Assembly (NCBI GenBank): GCA_021787175.1
Contig: JAJYMF010000256.1
Span: forward strand, 1 to 7,701
DNA from: Pseudomonadota bacterium
GTDB lineage: Bacteria > Pseudomonadota > Gammaproteobacteria > Xanthomonadales > Rhodanobacteraceae
DNA length: 7,701 bases
Direction of reading: 5' to 3'
The notes under the pieces are model-generated. The model searched no databases. It was not told the DNA's origin and saw nothing but the letters and a program-made list of their open reading frames with translations. Position numbers and translations under genes: made by a program. Of the stretch, positions 1 to 7,177 are shown piece by piece (positions within the stretch are counted from its first letter, which is position 1; each line of letters starts with the position of its first letter).

Positions 1-710
1 ACCTGCACCTCGCGCAGCACCCGCGCCAGCACCATCGGCACGAAGCTCTCGTCCCAGTACGAGAGCCGGCGGTCGGCGTAGGGGCCGAGGCCGAGGTCCA
101 CCAGCAGCATCAGCGCCGGATCCGGCGCCAGCAGGCGATCGGTCTGCATGCGGTAGGTGAAGCCGCTGGAGGGCGCCTGCGTCTGCGCACGAATGACGCC
201 GCCGAGCGCGCGGTCGAGCGCGTCGCGCACCTGTGTCGAGCAGTTGGCGGTGAAGTAGTCGTAGCGGTAGCGCGCGTGCTGCGGCTGGAGATTCCAGTAC
301 AGGAAGTCGCGCAGCGCGGCCGCCTGCGCCGGCGTGAACGCCAGCACCTCCTCGCGCACCGAGCGGCCCTCGGCGATGTACGACGCGATGTCGTCGTCGG
401 CCGGGTCGGAGTCCATGCGATAGACCATGCGGCCGCGCGCGAAGTTGAGGTAGAAGTCCTTCTGCGCGAAGTCGAAGATGCCGTAGTTGAAGGTGCGCGC
501 CTCGCCGCTGGCGCGATCGCGCAGCAGGATGGCGATGTGGCCGAAGCGCTCCCAGACCGCGGTGCCCGGACCGTAGGTGACCAGCGCCACCTCGAGGTCG
601 GTTCCCGGCGCGTCGGCCAGTCCGGCGTGCGCGGCGCCGGGCAGCAGGGCGGTCAGCGCCAGCAGGACTGCCAGCAGGGGCGCGCGGATCCGAAGCCGCT
701 CAGGCCGCAT
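1..710 (-). CDS. DUF4105 / Lnb_N-domain periplasmic protein (C-terminus beyond left edge)
   Basis: About 236 residues are visible; the gene continues past position 1. The protein begins with a clear Sec signal peptide: basic residues (MRPERLRIR), a hydrophobic core of about 15 residues, and an AHA|G cleavage site after residue 29. The mature part has the hallmarks of the DUF4105 (Lnb N-terminal periplasmic domain) family: RFGH at 55-58, FNYGIFDF at 74-81, FYLNFARG at 86-93, and RYDYFTANCST at 149-159. His58 and Cys157 are the conserved polar pair; a hydrolase-like role for them is my inference, since the family's biochemical function is unknown to me. The ATG overlaps the end of corC by 11 nt, which supports both this start and co-transcription with corC. 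In E. coli the gene after corC is lnt (apolipoprotein N-acyltransferase); this protein is not Lnt, as it has a periplasmic signal peptide and no multi-span membrane domain. Confidence 0.85.
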   Translation of the reverse strand, partial: MRPERLRIRAPLLAVLLALTALLPGAAHAGLADAPGTDLEVALVTYGPGTAVWERFGHIAILLRDRASGEARTFNYGIFDFAQKDFYLNFARGRMVYRMDSDPADDDIASYIAEGRSVREEVLAFTPAQAAALRDFLYWNLQPQHARYRYDYFTANCSTQVRDALDRALGGVIRAQTQAPSSGFTYRMQTDRLLAPDPALMLLVDLGLGPYADRRLSYWDESFVPMVLARVLREVQ

Positions 711-1542
711 CGGGGGCGCGCACCTTCAGCCGGATCACGCGGCGGTCGTCGGCGGCGATGACCTCGAAGGCGTAGCCGTCGATGCTGGCGCTCTCGCCGG
801 CTTCCGGCAGATGGCCGATCGCGGCGGTGACCAGGCCGCCGACGGTGTCGGATTCCGCGTCCGGGAAATGCGTGCCGAAGCGTTCGTTGAAGTCGTCGAT
901 CGGCATCAGCGCGTCCACCAGATGGCTGCCGTCGGGCTGCGACTGCACCCGCTGCGTGGCCTCGGCGTCGTCGTGCTCGTCGGCGATGTCGCCGACGATC
1001 TCTTCCAGCACGTCCTCGATCGTGATCAGTCCGGCGACGCCGCCGTACTCGTCCATCACGATCGCCATGTGGTTGCGGGTGAGCTTGAACTCGCCCAGCA
1101 GCACGTTCAGCCGCATCGACTCCGGAATCAGCGCCGCCGGCCTCAGCAGGGTGCGGATGGCGCAGCCCTCGGCGCTGCCGAAGGTGCGCAGCAGATCCTT
1201 GGCCAGCAGGATGCCGAGGATCTCGTCCTTGTCCTCGCCGTGCACCGGAAAGCGCGAATGGCCGGATTCGACCACCGTCGCCAGGATGTCGGCGAACGGC
1301 GCGTCGACGGCCAGCATCACCATCTGCATGCGCGGGATCATGGCGTCGGCCACGACCAGCTCGCTGACCTCGATCGCGCCCTCGATCATCGCCAGGGTGT
1401 CGCGCGCGAGCAGGCCGTTGTCGTGGGCGGCGCGCAGTTCGGCGAGCAGTTCCTCGCGATTGCGCGGCTCGCCGGAAAGCATGTGGCCCAGGCGGCCCCA
1501 GAAGGAGCGCGTCGGGCCGCTGGTACTCGGGTCCTCGCTCAT
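700..1542 (-). CDS. corC: CorC/HlyC-family CBS-domain protein (YbeX)
   Basis: 280 residues, close to the usual CorC size of about 290. Order of domains: N-terminal segment with GEPRNREELL; a first CBS motif around 65-122 (DAMIPRMQMV, SGHSRFPV, ILGILLAKDLL); a second CBS motif around 130-187 (MAIVMDEYGGVAGLITIEDVLEE); and a C-terminal CorC_HlyC domain (about 200-278). In enterobacteria CorC is linked to Mg2+/Co2+ efflux through CorA and, as YbeX, to ribosome metabolism; there is no membrane DUF21 domain here, so it is the soluble type. I chose the ATG at 1542 (MSEDPSTSG), since E. coli CorC also starts MSDD-like just before a GEP.NR.EL motif. An in-frame ATG at 1623 would overlap the ybeY stop as ATGA and add 27 unconserved residues; it cannot be excluded, because neither start has a good ribosome binding site. 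Transcribed after ybeY and overlapping the DUF4105 gene. Confidence 0.95.
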   Translation of the reverse strand: MSEDPSTSGPTRSFWGRLGHMLSGEPRNREELLAELRAAHDNGLLARDTLAMIEGAIEVSELVVADAMIPRMQMVMLAVDAPFADILATVVESGHSRFPVHGEDKDEILGILLAKDLLRTFGSAEGCAIRTLLRPAALIPESMRLNVLLGEFKLTRNHMAIVMDEYGGVAGLITIEDVLEEIVGDIADEHDDAEATQRVQSQPDGSHLVDALMPIDDFNERFGTHFPDAESDTVGGLVTAAIGHLPEAGESASIDGYAFEVIAADDRRVIRLKVRAPDAA

Positions 1543-1619
1543 TGCGGGCGTGGATCGTATCGGTGGGGTGGAACCTGAAAGTCTAGCCGAATCCGGGTGC
1601 ACACCGCGCCAGCCGCCCG

Positions 1620-2162
1620 TCATCCGGCATACGGATCTGCGATTCCGAGGCCGGCCAGCATCCGCGTTTCCAGTGCTTCCATGCGCCGCGCCGGGCCCTC
1701 GTCCTGATGGTCGTGGCCGAGCAGGTGCAGTACGCCGTGGACGGTCAGGTGCGCATAGTGGGCAGTCAGCGGCTTGCCCTGTTCGCGCGCCTCGCGTGCC
1801 ACCACCGGCGCACAGATCACCAGGTCGCCCAGCAGCGGCAGGCGCAGTCCGGGCGGCAGCTCGGCGGCGAACGACAGCACGTTGGTGGCGTGGTCGCGGC
1901 CGCGGTAGCGGCGATTCAGCGCGCGCCCCTCGGCGGCGCCGACGATGCGGATCGCCAGCTCGGCCGCTGCGCGCCGGCGGGCGCCGGCCAGCGCCGCCGC
2001 GACCCAGCGCCGGAACGACACCGGTGCCGGCAGGCCGCGGCGGGGCAGGGCGTAGCTGACGTGCACGATGGGATTGCCGGGACTCGGGACGTTTGAAGAG
2101 CCGGGACCCGGGACCCGGGACCCGGGGCCCGGAAGAGCAGAGTGCACGGGGTGGTGAGGCAT
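1620..2162 (-). CDS. ybeY: YbeY, rRNA maturation endoribonuclease
   Basis: 180 residues from this ATG; E. coli YbeY is about 155. The family signature HGVLHLLGHDH lies at 142-152, supplying the three zinc-ligand histidines (H142, H146, H152); NRRYRGRDHATNVLSF at 83-98 and LLGDLVICAPVVAREA at 110-125 are the other conserved blocks. YbeY is a metalloprotein needed for 16S rRNA 3' end maturation and 70S ribosome quality control in the cytoplasm, and works with YbeZ, encoded just upstream. I chose the ATG at 2162 because a GAGG sits 8 nt before it and the ybeZ stop overlaps that site. Family similarity begins only at about residue 33 (VHVSYALP); residues 10-32 are rich in Pro, Gly and Ser and are translated from a GC-rich tandem repeat. 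A GTG at 2066, in frame just at VHVSYALP, would give a 148-residue protein, nearer the family length. The C-terminus IADPYAG fits the Xanthomonas-type YbeY. Confidence 0.95.
   Translation of the reverse strand: MPHHPVHSALPGPGSRVPGPGSSNVPSPGNPIVHVSYALPRRGLPAPVSFRRWVAAALAGARRRAAAELAIRIVGAAEGRALNRRYRGRDHATNVLSFAAELPPGLRLPLLGDLVICAPVVAREAREQGKPLTAHYAHLTVHGVLHLLGHDHQDEGPARRMEALETRMLAGLGIADPYAG
2077..2132. repeat. 7-bp GC-rich tandem repeat tract (left arm of inverted pair)
   Basis: On the plus strand, 2101-2132 is three perfect CCGGGAC units, then CCGGGGC and CCGG: a 7-bp period throughout. A shorter related piece, CCGGGACTCGGGAC, lies at 2077-2090, separated by GTTTGAAGAG. The 32 bases at 2101-2132 are the reverse complement of 2260-2291 with one mismatch. 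The tract lies within the start of the ybeY reading frame and encodes a Pro/Gly/Ser-rich stretch not typical of YbeY. Similar short GGGACTC/GGGACCC repeats are, from memory, scattered through Xanthomonadaceae genomes. Confidence 0.85.
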
Positions 2163-2172
2163 GGCGCGCGCC

Positions 2173-3273
<1,101 letters not shown>

Positions 3274-3420
3274 AAGCGCACCAGGGTAGCGCGCGGCTCG
3301 CCCAAGAACCACACACGTTATCGCTGGAGAGCGTTGCGGGCGGCCTTGCGCGGCCTGCGGACCGGCACCGGGAGCAGCGGATTGCTTGAATATAATTATT
3401 CGATGAGTTAATTTTTTGGC
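3274..3420. promoter_or_regulatory. Divergent control region between ybeZ and tetR
   Basis: This 147-nt spacer separates two divergent operons, so it should hold promoters for both. About 3381-3417 is strongly AT-rich (contains TATAATTATT and ATTTTTT) against a background near two-thirds GC, while 3274-3380 has ordinary GC-rich composition. The plus-strand promoter/operator is listed separately. On the minus strand I see no convincing -35/-10 pair for ybeZ; TATATT within the AT-rich island is the only reasonable -10 and lacks a good partner. Confidence 0.6.
3388..3401 (+). promoter_or_regulatory. Putative promoter -10 box with overlapping operator for the tetR-efflux operon
   Basis: A perfect TATAAT lies at 3391-3396, inside an inverted repeat GAATA (3388-3392), 4-nt centre, TATTC (3397-3401). 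A TetR dimer bound there would cover the -10 box and block RNA polymerase, which fits autorepression of the operon beginning 20 nt downstream. No hexamer 16-18 nt upstream resembles TTGACA (the region is GC-rich), so the promoter may be weak or activator-dependent. Transcription would start around 3402-3404, giving a leader of under 20 nt and no recognisable Shine-Dalgarno sequence before tetR. The operator role is inferred from position and symmetry. Confidence 0.4.
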
Positions 3421-4083
3421 ATGGCTATATCGAGCAAGCGCAAAGAGCGATCGCGCAGCCGTCGCGCCGGCCGCCCCAGGGGTGATGACCACGACCTGCG
3501 TGCGCGCCTGCTGGACGCCGCGATCGCGCGGTTCGCGCGCACGGGTATCGACGCGACGTCGTTGCGCTCGATCGCCTCCGACGCCGATGCCACACCCGCG
3601 ATGCTGCACTACTACTTCGGCGACAAGGATCAACTCACGCAGGCGCTGATCCATGAGCGCCTATTGCCGGCGGTGGTGCCTTTGCGTGCGCATCTGGAGC
3701 AGGCCGGCGATGATCCGGCCGTGCTGGTTGCCGGTTTCGTGAGCGGCATCGGCGAGATCGTCGCGCGTCACCCGTGGTTGCCGTCGTTGTGGGTGCGTGA
3801 GGTGCTGTGCGAAGGCGGCGCGCTGCGCGACGTGCTGTTCAATCAGGCCATTCCGCAACTGCCGCAGATGCTTGCGCAACGCTTCGCGACGGCACAGGCG
3901 AGCGGCAAGCTCAATGCTGGCCTCGATCCGCGACTGTTGGTCGTTTCACTGGTCGGGCTGACCCTGTTTCCCGCTGCGGGCGCACCGATCTGGCGGCGCG
4001 TGTTCGCCGCCGAGCATCTCGGCGCCGATGACTTGCTCAAGCACACGCTTGCGCTGCTCAGCCAGGGTGTGGGCACAGGCTGA
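3421..4083 (+). CDS. TetR/AcrR-family transcriptional regulator
   Basis: 220 residues, standard TetR size. A basic N-terminal arm (KRKERSRSRRAGRPRG, 6-21) leads into a TetR_N helix-turn-helix at about 27-72: LRARLLDAAIARFARTGIDA, then SLRSIASDADATPAMLHYYF with the recognition helix around 58-66, and GDKDQL. The helical C-terminal domain (about 85-215) would bind a ligand and dimerise; its ligand cannot be read from sequence. It lies 15 nt upstream of the adaptor gene on the same strand and probably represses the whole operon, including itself, through the palindrome just upstream. The arrangement regulator-adaptor-ATPase-permease resembles E. coli cecR(ybiH)-ybhGFSR. The ATG at 3421 is the only sensible start, as the frame before it offers no other initiation codon; it has little more than GG in place of a ribosome binding site. 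Confidence 0.93.
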   Translation: MAISSKRKERSRSRRAGRPRGDDHDLRARLLDAAIARFARTGIDATSLRSIASDADATPAMLHYYFGDKDQLTQALIHERLLPAVVPLRAHLEQAGDDPAVLVAGFVSGIGEIVARHPWLPSLWVREVLCEGGALRDVLFNQAIPQLPQMLAQRFATAQASGKLNAGLDPRLLVVSLVGLTLFPAAGAPIWRRVFAAEHLGADDLLKHTLALLSQGVGTG

Positions 4084-4087
4084 ATCC

Positions 4088-4092
4088 GGAGA
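4088..4092 (+). promoter_or_regulatory. Ribosome binding site of the adaptor gene
   Basis: GGAGA, 6 nt before the ATG at 4099 and directly after the tetR stop. It fixes the adaptor start at 4099, which also gives a complete lipoprotein signal peptide. Confidence 0.6.
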
Positions 4093-4098
4093 ATCGCG

Positions 4099-5073
4099 AT
4101 GACCGCTGCTCGAATCGTCTGTCGTCTGTCGGCCGCGATCATGGTCAGCGTCGTATGCCTTTCGGCGTGCACGAAAGGGCCGCCGCAGGCGCTGGGTACG
4201 CTCGAATACGACCGCATCACCTTGCCGGCGCCGGCGGCCGAGCGCATCGTCGCGATCGATGTGCGCGATGGCGAGCAGGTCAAGGCCGGACAGCCGCTGC
4301 TGCAACTGGACCCGACGCATGCCAAATCCGAGCTCGCCGCCGCCGAGGCGCAGGCGCAGCTGCAACGCGAGGCGCTGGCCGAACTCCAGGTGGGGCCGCG
4401 CAGCGAGGACATCGCCAAAGCGCGTGCGAATCTCGCGTCTGCCGAGGCCGGGGCACGCGAGGCGCGTGCCTACTACGACCGCCTGCTCCCGCTCAAGGGC
4501 AGGAACTACGTTGCCGCGGCCGATCTCGATCGCGCCCGTGCCGCTGTCGGCAATGCCGACGGCCAGGTCGCCGCCGCGCATGCCGCGCTCGACGAACTGC
4601 TGCACGGCACGCGTCCGGAACAGATCGCGCAGGGCCAGTCGGCGCTCGCCGCCGCCGCGGCACAGGCCAGGGCACTGCGCATTCTGCTCGACAAATTGAG
4701 CGTCATTGCACCGCGCGCAGGCCGTATTGACACTATTCCGTACAAGCTCGGCGATCAGGCGCCGGTCGGCGCGCCGTTGGCGATCCTGCTGGTCGGCGAT
4801 CGACCCTACGCGCGCATCTACGTATCGGAGCAGGAGCGCGCGAACGTGCACGTCGGCGACGCGGTGAGCGTGTTCGTCGACGGGCGCGACACGCCGTTCG
4901 CCGGCAAGGTGCGTATGGTGCGCGACGAGCCCGCGTTCACGCCCTACTATGCGTTGACCGGCGAGGACGCGGCGCGTCTGAGCTATATCGCCGAGATTGC
5001 GCTGGGCGCCGACGCCGCGGGCCTGCCTGCCGGCCTGCCGGTGCACGTCGAGTTTGCCGGGTCGAAGCCATGA
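4099..5073 (+). CDS. HlyD/YbhG-like periplasmic adaptor (membrane fusion) lipoprotein
   Basis: 324 residues. The N-terminus is a lipoprotein signal: hydrophobic core then the lipobox LSAC with Cys24, so the mature protein should be lipid-anchored on the periplasmic face of the inner membrane, as AcrA is. A first biotinyl-lipoyl half (about 45-72, IVAIDVRDGEQVKAGQPLLQLD) is followed by a long alpha-helical hairpin (about 73-200) rich in Ala, Gln and Glu, containing two similar motifs, GPRSEDIAKARANL and GTRPEQIAQGQSAL, as in YbhG. The second lipoyl half is APRAGRIDTIPYKLGDQ (204-220), then a beta-barrel region with YARIYVSEQ and the block AFTPYYALTGED. It would link the ABC pump encoded next to a TolC-type outer-membrane channel, not encoded here. 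The ATGA overlap (5070-5073) with the ATPase implies coupled translation. Unlike E. coli YbhG, which as I recall has an uncleaved-type hydrophobic N-terminus, this one carries a lipobox. Confidence 0.92.
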   Translation: MTAARIVCRLSAAIMVSVVCLSACTKGPPQALGTLEYDRITLPAPAAERIVAIDVRDGEQVKAGQPLLQLDPTHAKSELAAAEAQAQLQREALAELQVGPRSEDIAKARANLASAEAGAREARAYYDRLLPLKGRNYVAAADLDRARAAVGNADGQVAAAHAALDELLHGTRPEQIAQGQSALAAAAAQARALRILLDKLSVIAPRAGRIDTIPYKLGDQAPVGAPLAILLVGDRPYARIYVSEQERANVHVGDAVSVFVDGRDTPFAGKVRMVRDEPAFTPYYALTGEDAARLSYIAEIALGADAAGLPAGLPVHVEFAGSKP

Positions 5074-6047
5074 GCACGGACGAGGCCGGGACGGCGATCT
5101 GTGCGCACGGCCTGAGCAAGCGCTTCGGCGCTCTCGTCGCGGTTGACCGGATCGATCTCGAAGTGCCGCGTCGGCACGTCTATGGTTTCCTCGGCCCGAA
5201 CGGCTCCGGCAAGTCGACCACGATCCGCATGCTTTGTGGCTTGCTGACGCCGAGCGCGGGCGAGATCGAGGTGCTCGGCCTGCGTATCCCGGCCGAGGCG
5301 GAGGCGCTGCGCCGCCGCATCGGCTACATGACGCAAAGGTTCTCGCTGTTCGAGGATCTCACGGTGCGCGAGAACCTCGAATTCCTTGCCGCGATTCAGG
5401 GCGTGCCGAGAAGGCGCACCCGCACCCGCATCGACGAGCTGATCGGGCAATACCATTTCGGCGGCTGCCAGAGCCAGCTCGCGGGCACCCTGAGCGGCGG
5501 TCAGAAGCAGCGGCTGGCGCTCGCCTGCGCGGTGATCCACGAACCCGAGTTGCTGTTCCTGGACGAGCCGACCAGCGCGGTCGATCCCGAGTCGCGCCGC
5601 GACTTCTGGGAAAAACTCTTCGAGCTTGCCGATGCCGGCACCACCTTGCTGGTCTCCACGCATCTCATGGACGAGGCCGAGCGCTGCCATCGGCTGGCCA
5701 TCCTCAACCACGGCGTGCTGGTTGCCGACGGCACGCCCGCCGAGCTGACCGGCACGCTAGAGGGACGCACGCTCATCGTCGAGGCCGCCGATCCACGGCG
5801 CGCACAGCAGGCGTTGCTCGGCGTGCAGGGCGTGCTCAGCGTCGCCCAGATCGGCAACGCCCTGCGTGTGCTGACCGCGGTCGAAGATGCGCTCGCAGAA
5901 GGCGCGGCGAACACGCGGCAGCGCATCAACGACGCGCTTGCCAAGGCCGGTCAGAAGGCCCGGGTTGCGACGACGCCAGCGAACCTGGAAGACGTGTTTG
6001 TCGCGGTCACCCGCAACGACAAGGAGAGCGAGGAGCGTGCCGCATGA
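5070..6047 (+). CDS. ABC transporter ATP-binding protein (YbhF-like, single ATPase domain)
   Basis: 325 residues with one complete nucleotide-binding domain: Walker A GPNGSGKST (42-50), Q-loop Gln89 in YMTQRFSLF, signature LSGGQKQR (141-148), Walker B ELLFLDEPT (160-168), D-loop SAVD, and H-loop His198 in STHLMDEAE. The residues needed for ATP binding and hydrolysis are all present. After about residue 225 comes a C-terminal accessory domain typical of ABC-2 exporter ATPases (LEGRTLIVEA..., ending with NLEDVFVAVT). It sits on the cytoplasmic face and drives the permease encoded next. E. coli YbhF is a tandem two-domain protein of nearly 580 residues; this one has half of that, so a homodimer is expected. 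It overlaps the adaptor upstream and the permease downstream by 4 nt each (ATGA). Confidence 0.95.
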   Translation: MSTDEAGTAICAHGLSKRFGALVAVDRIDLEVPRRHVYGFLGPNGSGKSTTIRMLCGLLTPSAGEIEVLGLRIPAEAEALRRRIGYMTQRFSLFEDLTVRENLEFLAAIQGVPRRRTRTRIDELIGQYHFGGCQSQLAGTLSGGQKQRLALACAVIHEPELLFLDEPTSAVDPESRRDFWEKLFELADAGTTLLVSTHLMDEAERCHRLAILNHGVLVADGTPAELTGTLEGRTLIVEAADPRRAQQALLGVQGVLSVAQIGNALRVLTAVEDALAEGAANTRQRINDALAKAGQKARVATTPANLEDVFVAVTRNDKESEERAA

Positions 6048-7153
6048 ACCGGCGCCGCCTGTGGGCGATCGTGATCAAGGAGCTGCGCCAGTTGCGTCGC
6101 GACCGCATCACGCTGGCGATGATCGTCGGCATCCCGGTGATCCAGCTGGTGCTGTTCGGCTACGCGATCAACATGAACCTGCGCGGGCTCAACGCCGGCA
6201 TCGCGGATCAGTCCGGCACCGCCGGTTCGCGCGCACTGGTGATGGATATGCTCGCCACCGGCGTGGTGGCGCCGGTCGCCACGGTGAATACGCCGCAGCA
6301 GCTGATGGCGATGCTGCGCCGGGGCGAGATCAGCGTCGGTATCGTCGTGCCGCCGGATTTCGAGCGCCGCCGCAGCGACGGCCGCCCGGTGGCGCAGGTG
6401 CTCGTCGATGGCAGCGACACGGCGGTGCAGGGCGCCGCGGCACAGCTTGCGCAGGTGCCGATCGACAGTGCCGCGCCGGACATGCGCGCGCCGGCGAGGA
6501 GCACGCCGCCGTCGGGGCGGATCAGCGTGGTCAGTTTCTACAATCCGCAACGGCGTTCCGCGATCGACATCGTGCCCGGACTGATCGGCGTGATCCTGAC
6601 CATGACGATGGTGCTGTTCACCGGCATCGCCATCGTGCGCGAACGCGAGCGCGGCAACATGGAGCTGCTGATCGCCACGCCATTGACGAGTACGGAACTG
6701 ATGATCGGCAAGGTGCTGCCATACGTCGTGATCGGCCTGGTGCAGACCAGCGTGATCCTGGCGCTCGGCGTCTGGCTGTTCGCGGTGCCCGTACGCGGCA
6801 GCGTGCTCGACGTCTATCTGGCGACAGGTCTGCTGATCCTCGCCAATCTCGCCCTCGGCCTGCTGATCTCGACGCGCGCACAGTCGCAGTTCCAGGCGAT
6901 GCAGATGACGTTCTTCGTGTTCCTGCCGTCGATCCTGCTGTCGGGGTTCATGTTTCCGTTCGCCGGCATGCCGAAGATCGCGCAATGGTTCGCCGAACTA
7001 CTGCCGCTGACGCATTTTCTGCGGCTGATTCGCGGCATCATGCTGCGCGATGCGAGTCTGTGGGAATTGTGGCGCGACGTGCTGGCGCTGGCGGCGTTCA
7101 TCGTGGTAATGATGGCTGCCGCGATCCTGCGTTTCCGCAAACGGCTGGATTGA
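6044..7153 (+). CDS. ABC-2 type exporter permease (YbhS/YbhR-like)
   Basis: 369 residues, matching the roughly 370 of YbhS and YbhR. The layout is that of the ABC-2 family: cytoplasmic N-terminal helix (VIKELRQLRRDR), TM1 about 22-42, a large periplasmic domain about 45-170 ending FYNPQRRSA, then five more membrane segments at about 176-198, 224-248, 256-276, 287-306 and 344-362. The cytoplasmic loop RERERGNMELLIATPLTSTE (199-218) is the conserved region that contacts the ATPase, and LLSGFMFPFAGMPKIAQW plus LPLTHFLRLIRGI is the family C-terminal signature. It forms the inner-membrane pathway for export; substrate unknown, probably a hydrophobic drug, bile-salt-like or cationic compound by analogy. 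Only one permease gene is present, whereas the ybh operon has two, so a homodimer is likely. It ends 24 nt before the convergent miaB stop. Confidence 0.93.
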   Translation: MNRRRLWAIVIKELRQLRRDRITLAMIVGIPVIQLVLFGYAINMNLRGLNAGIADQSGTAGSRALVMDMLATGVVAPVATVNTPQQLMAMLRRGEISVGIVVPPDFERRRSDGRPVAQVLVDGSDTAVQGAAAQLAQVPIDSAAPDMRAPARSTPPSGRISVVSFYNPQRRSAIDIVPGLIGVILTMTMVLFTGIAIVRERERGNMELLIATPLTSTELMIGKVLPYVVIGLVQTSVILALGVWLFAVPVRGSVLDVYLATGLLILANLALGLLISTRAQSQFQAMQMTFFVFLPSILLSGFMFPFAGMPKIAQWFAELLPLTHFLRLIRGIMLRDASLWELWRDVLALAAFIVVMMAAAILRFRKRLD

Positions 7154-7176
7154 GTCCTCTCCCGGTGGGAGGGAAC
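7154..7176. terminator. Hairpin between convergent genes, putative bidirectional terminator
   Basis: The spacer between the permease and miaB stops can fold as GTCCTCTCCC - loop GGT - GGGAGGGAAC: ten pairs with one T-G wobble and one C/A mismatch. It fills almost the whole 24-nt gap, as expected for a terminator shared by two converging operons. Neither side has a strong T-tract (plus strand continues TTTACACC), so efficiency is doubtful; it may instead be a REP-like palindrome. Confidence 0.45.
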
Positions 7177-7177
7177 T

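Noticed and set aside
577..2059. Long plus-strand reading frames opposite corC and ybeY
   Set aside because: They are antisense shadows of well-recognised genes in GC-rich DNA; their translations are Arg/Ala/Gln-rich or Ser-rich and match no family I know.
3340..3362. GGCC-containing partial palindromes in the ybeZ leader
   Set aside because: Short GC-rich symmetry of this kind is expected by chance in this composition and has no clear relation to a promoter.
3274..3654. N-terminal extension of ybeZ to position 3654
   Set aside because: It would overlap tetR on the other strand, and family similarity starts at MSELNQRDF (3273).
5951..6985. 344-residue minus-strand frame opposite the permease
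   Set aside because: The translation is a His/Arg/Asp-rich shadow with no domain, and the sense strand encodes a clear ABC-2 permease.
5234..7153. 639-residue frame joining an upstream stretch to the permease
   Set aside because: The first 270 residues are an out-of-frame reading of the ATPase gene; the real permease starts at 6044 with an ATGA overlap.
3274..7177. Transposon or integron carrying the efflux genes
   Set aside because: No transposase, integrase, terminal inverted repeats or matching direct repeats are visible at the two edges.
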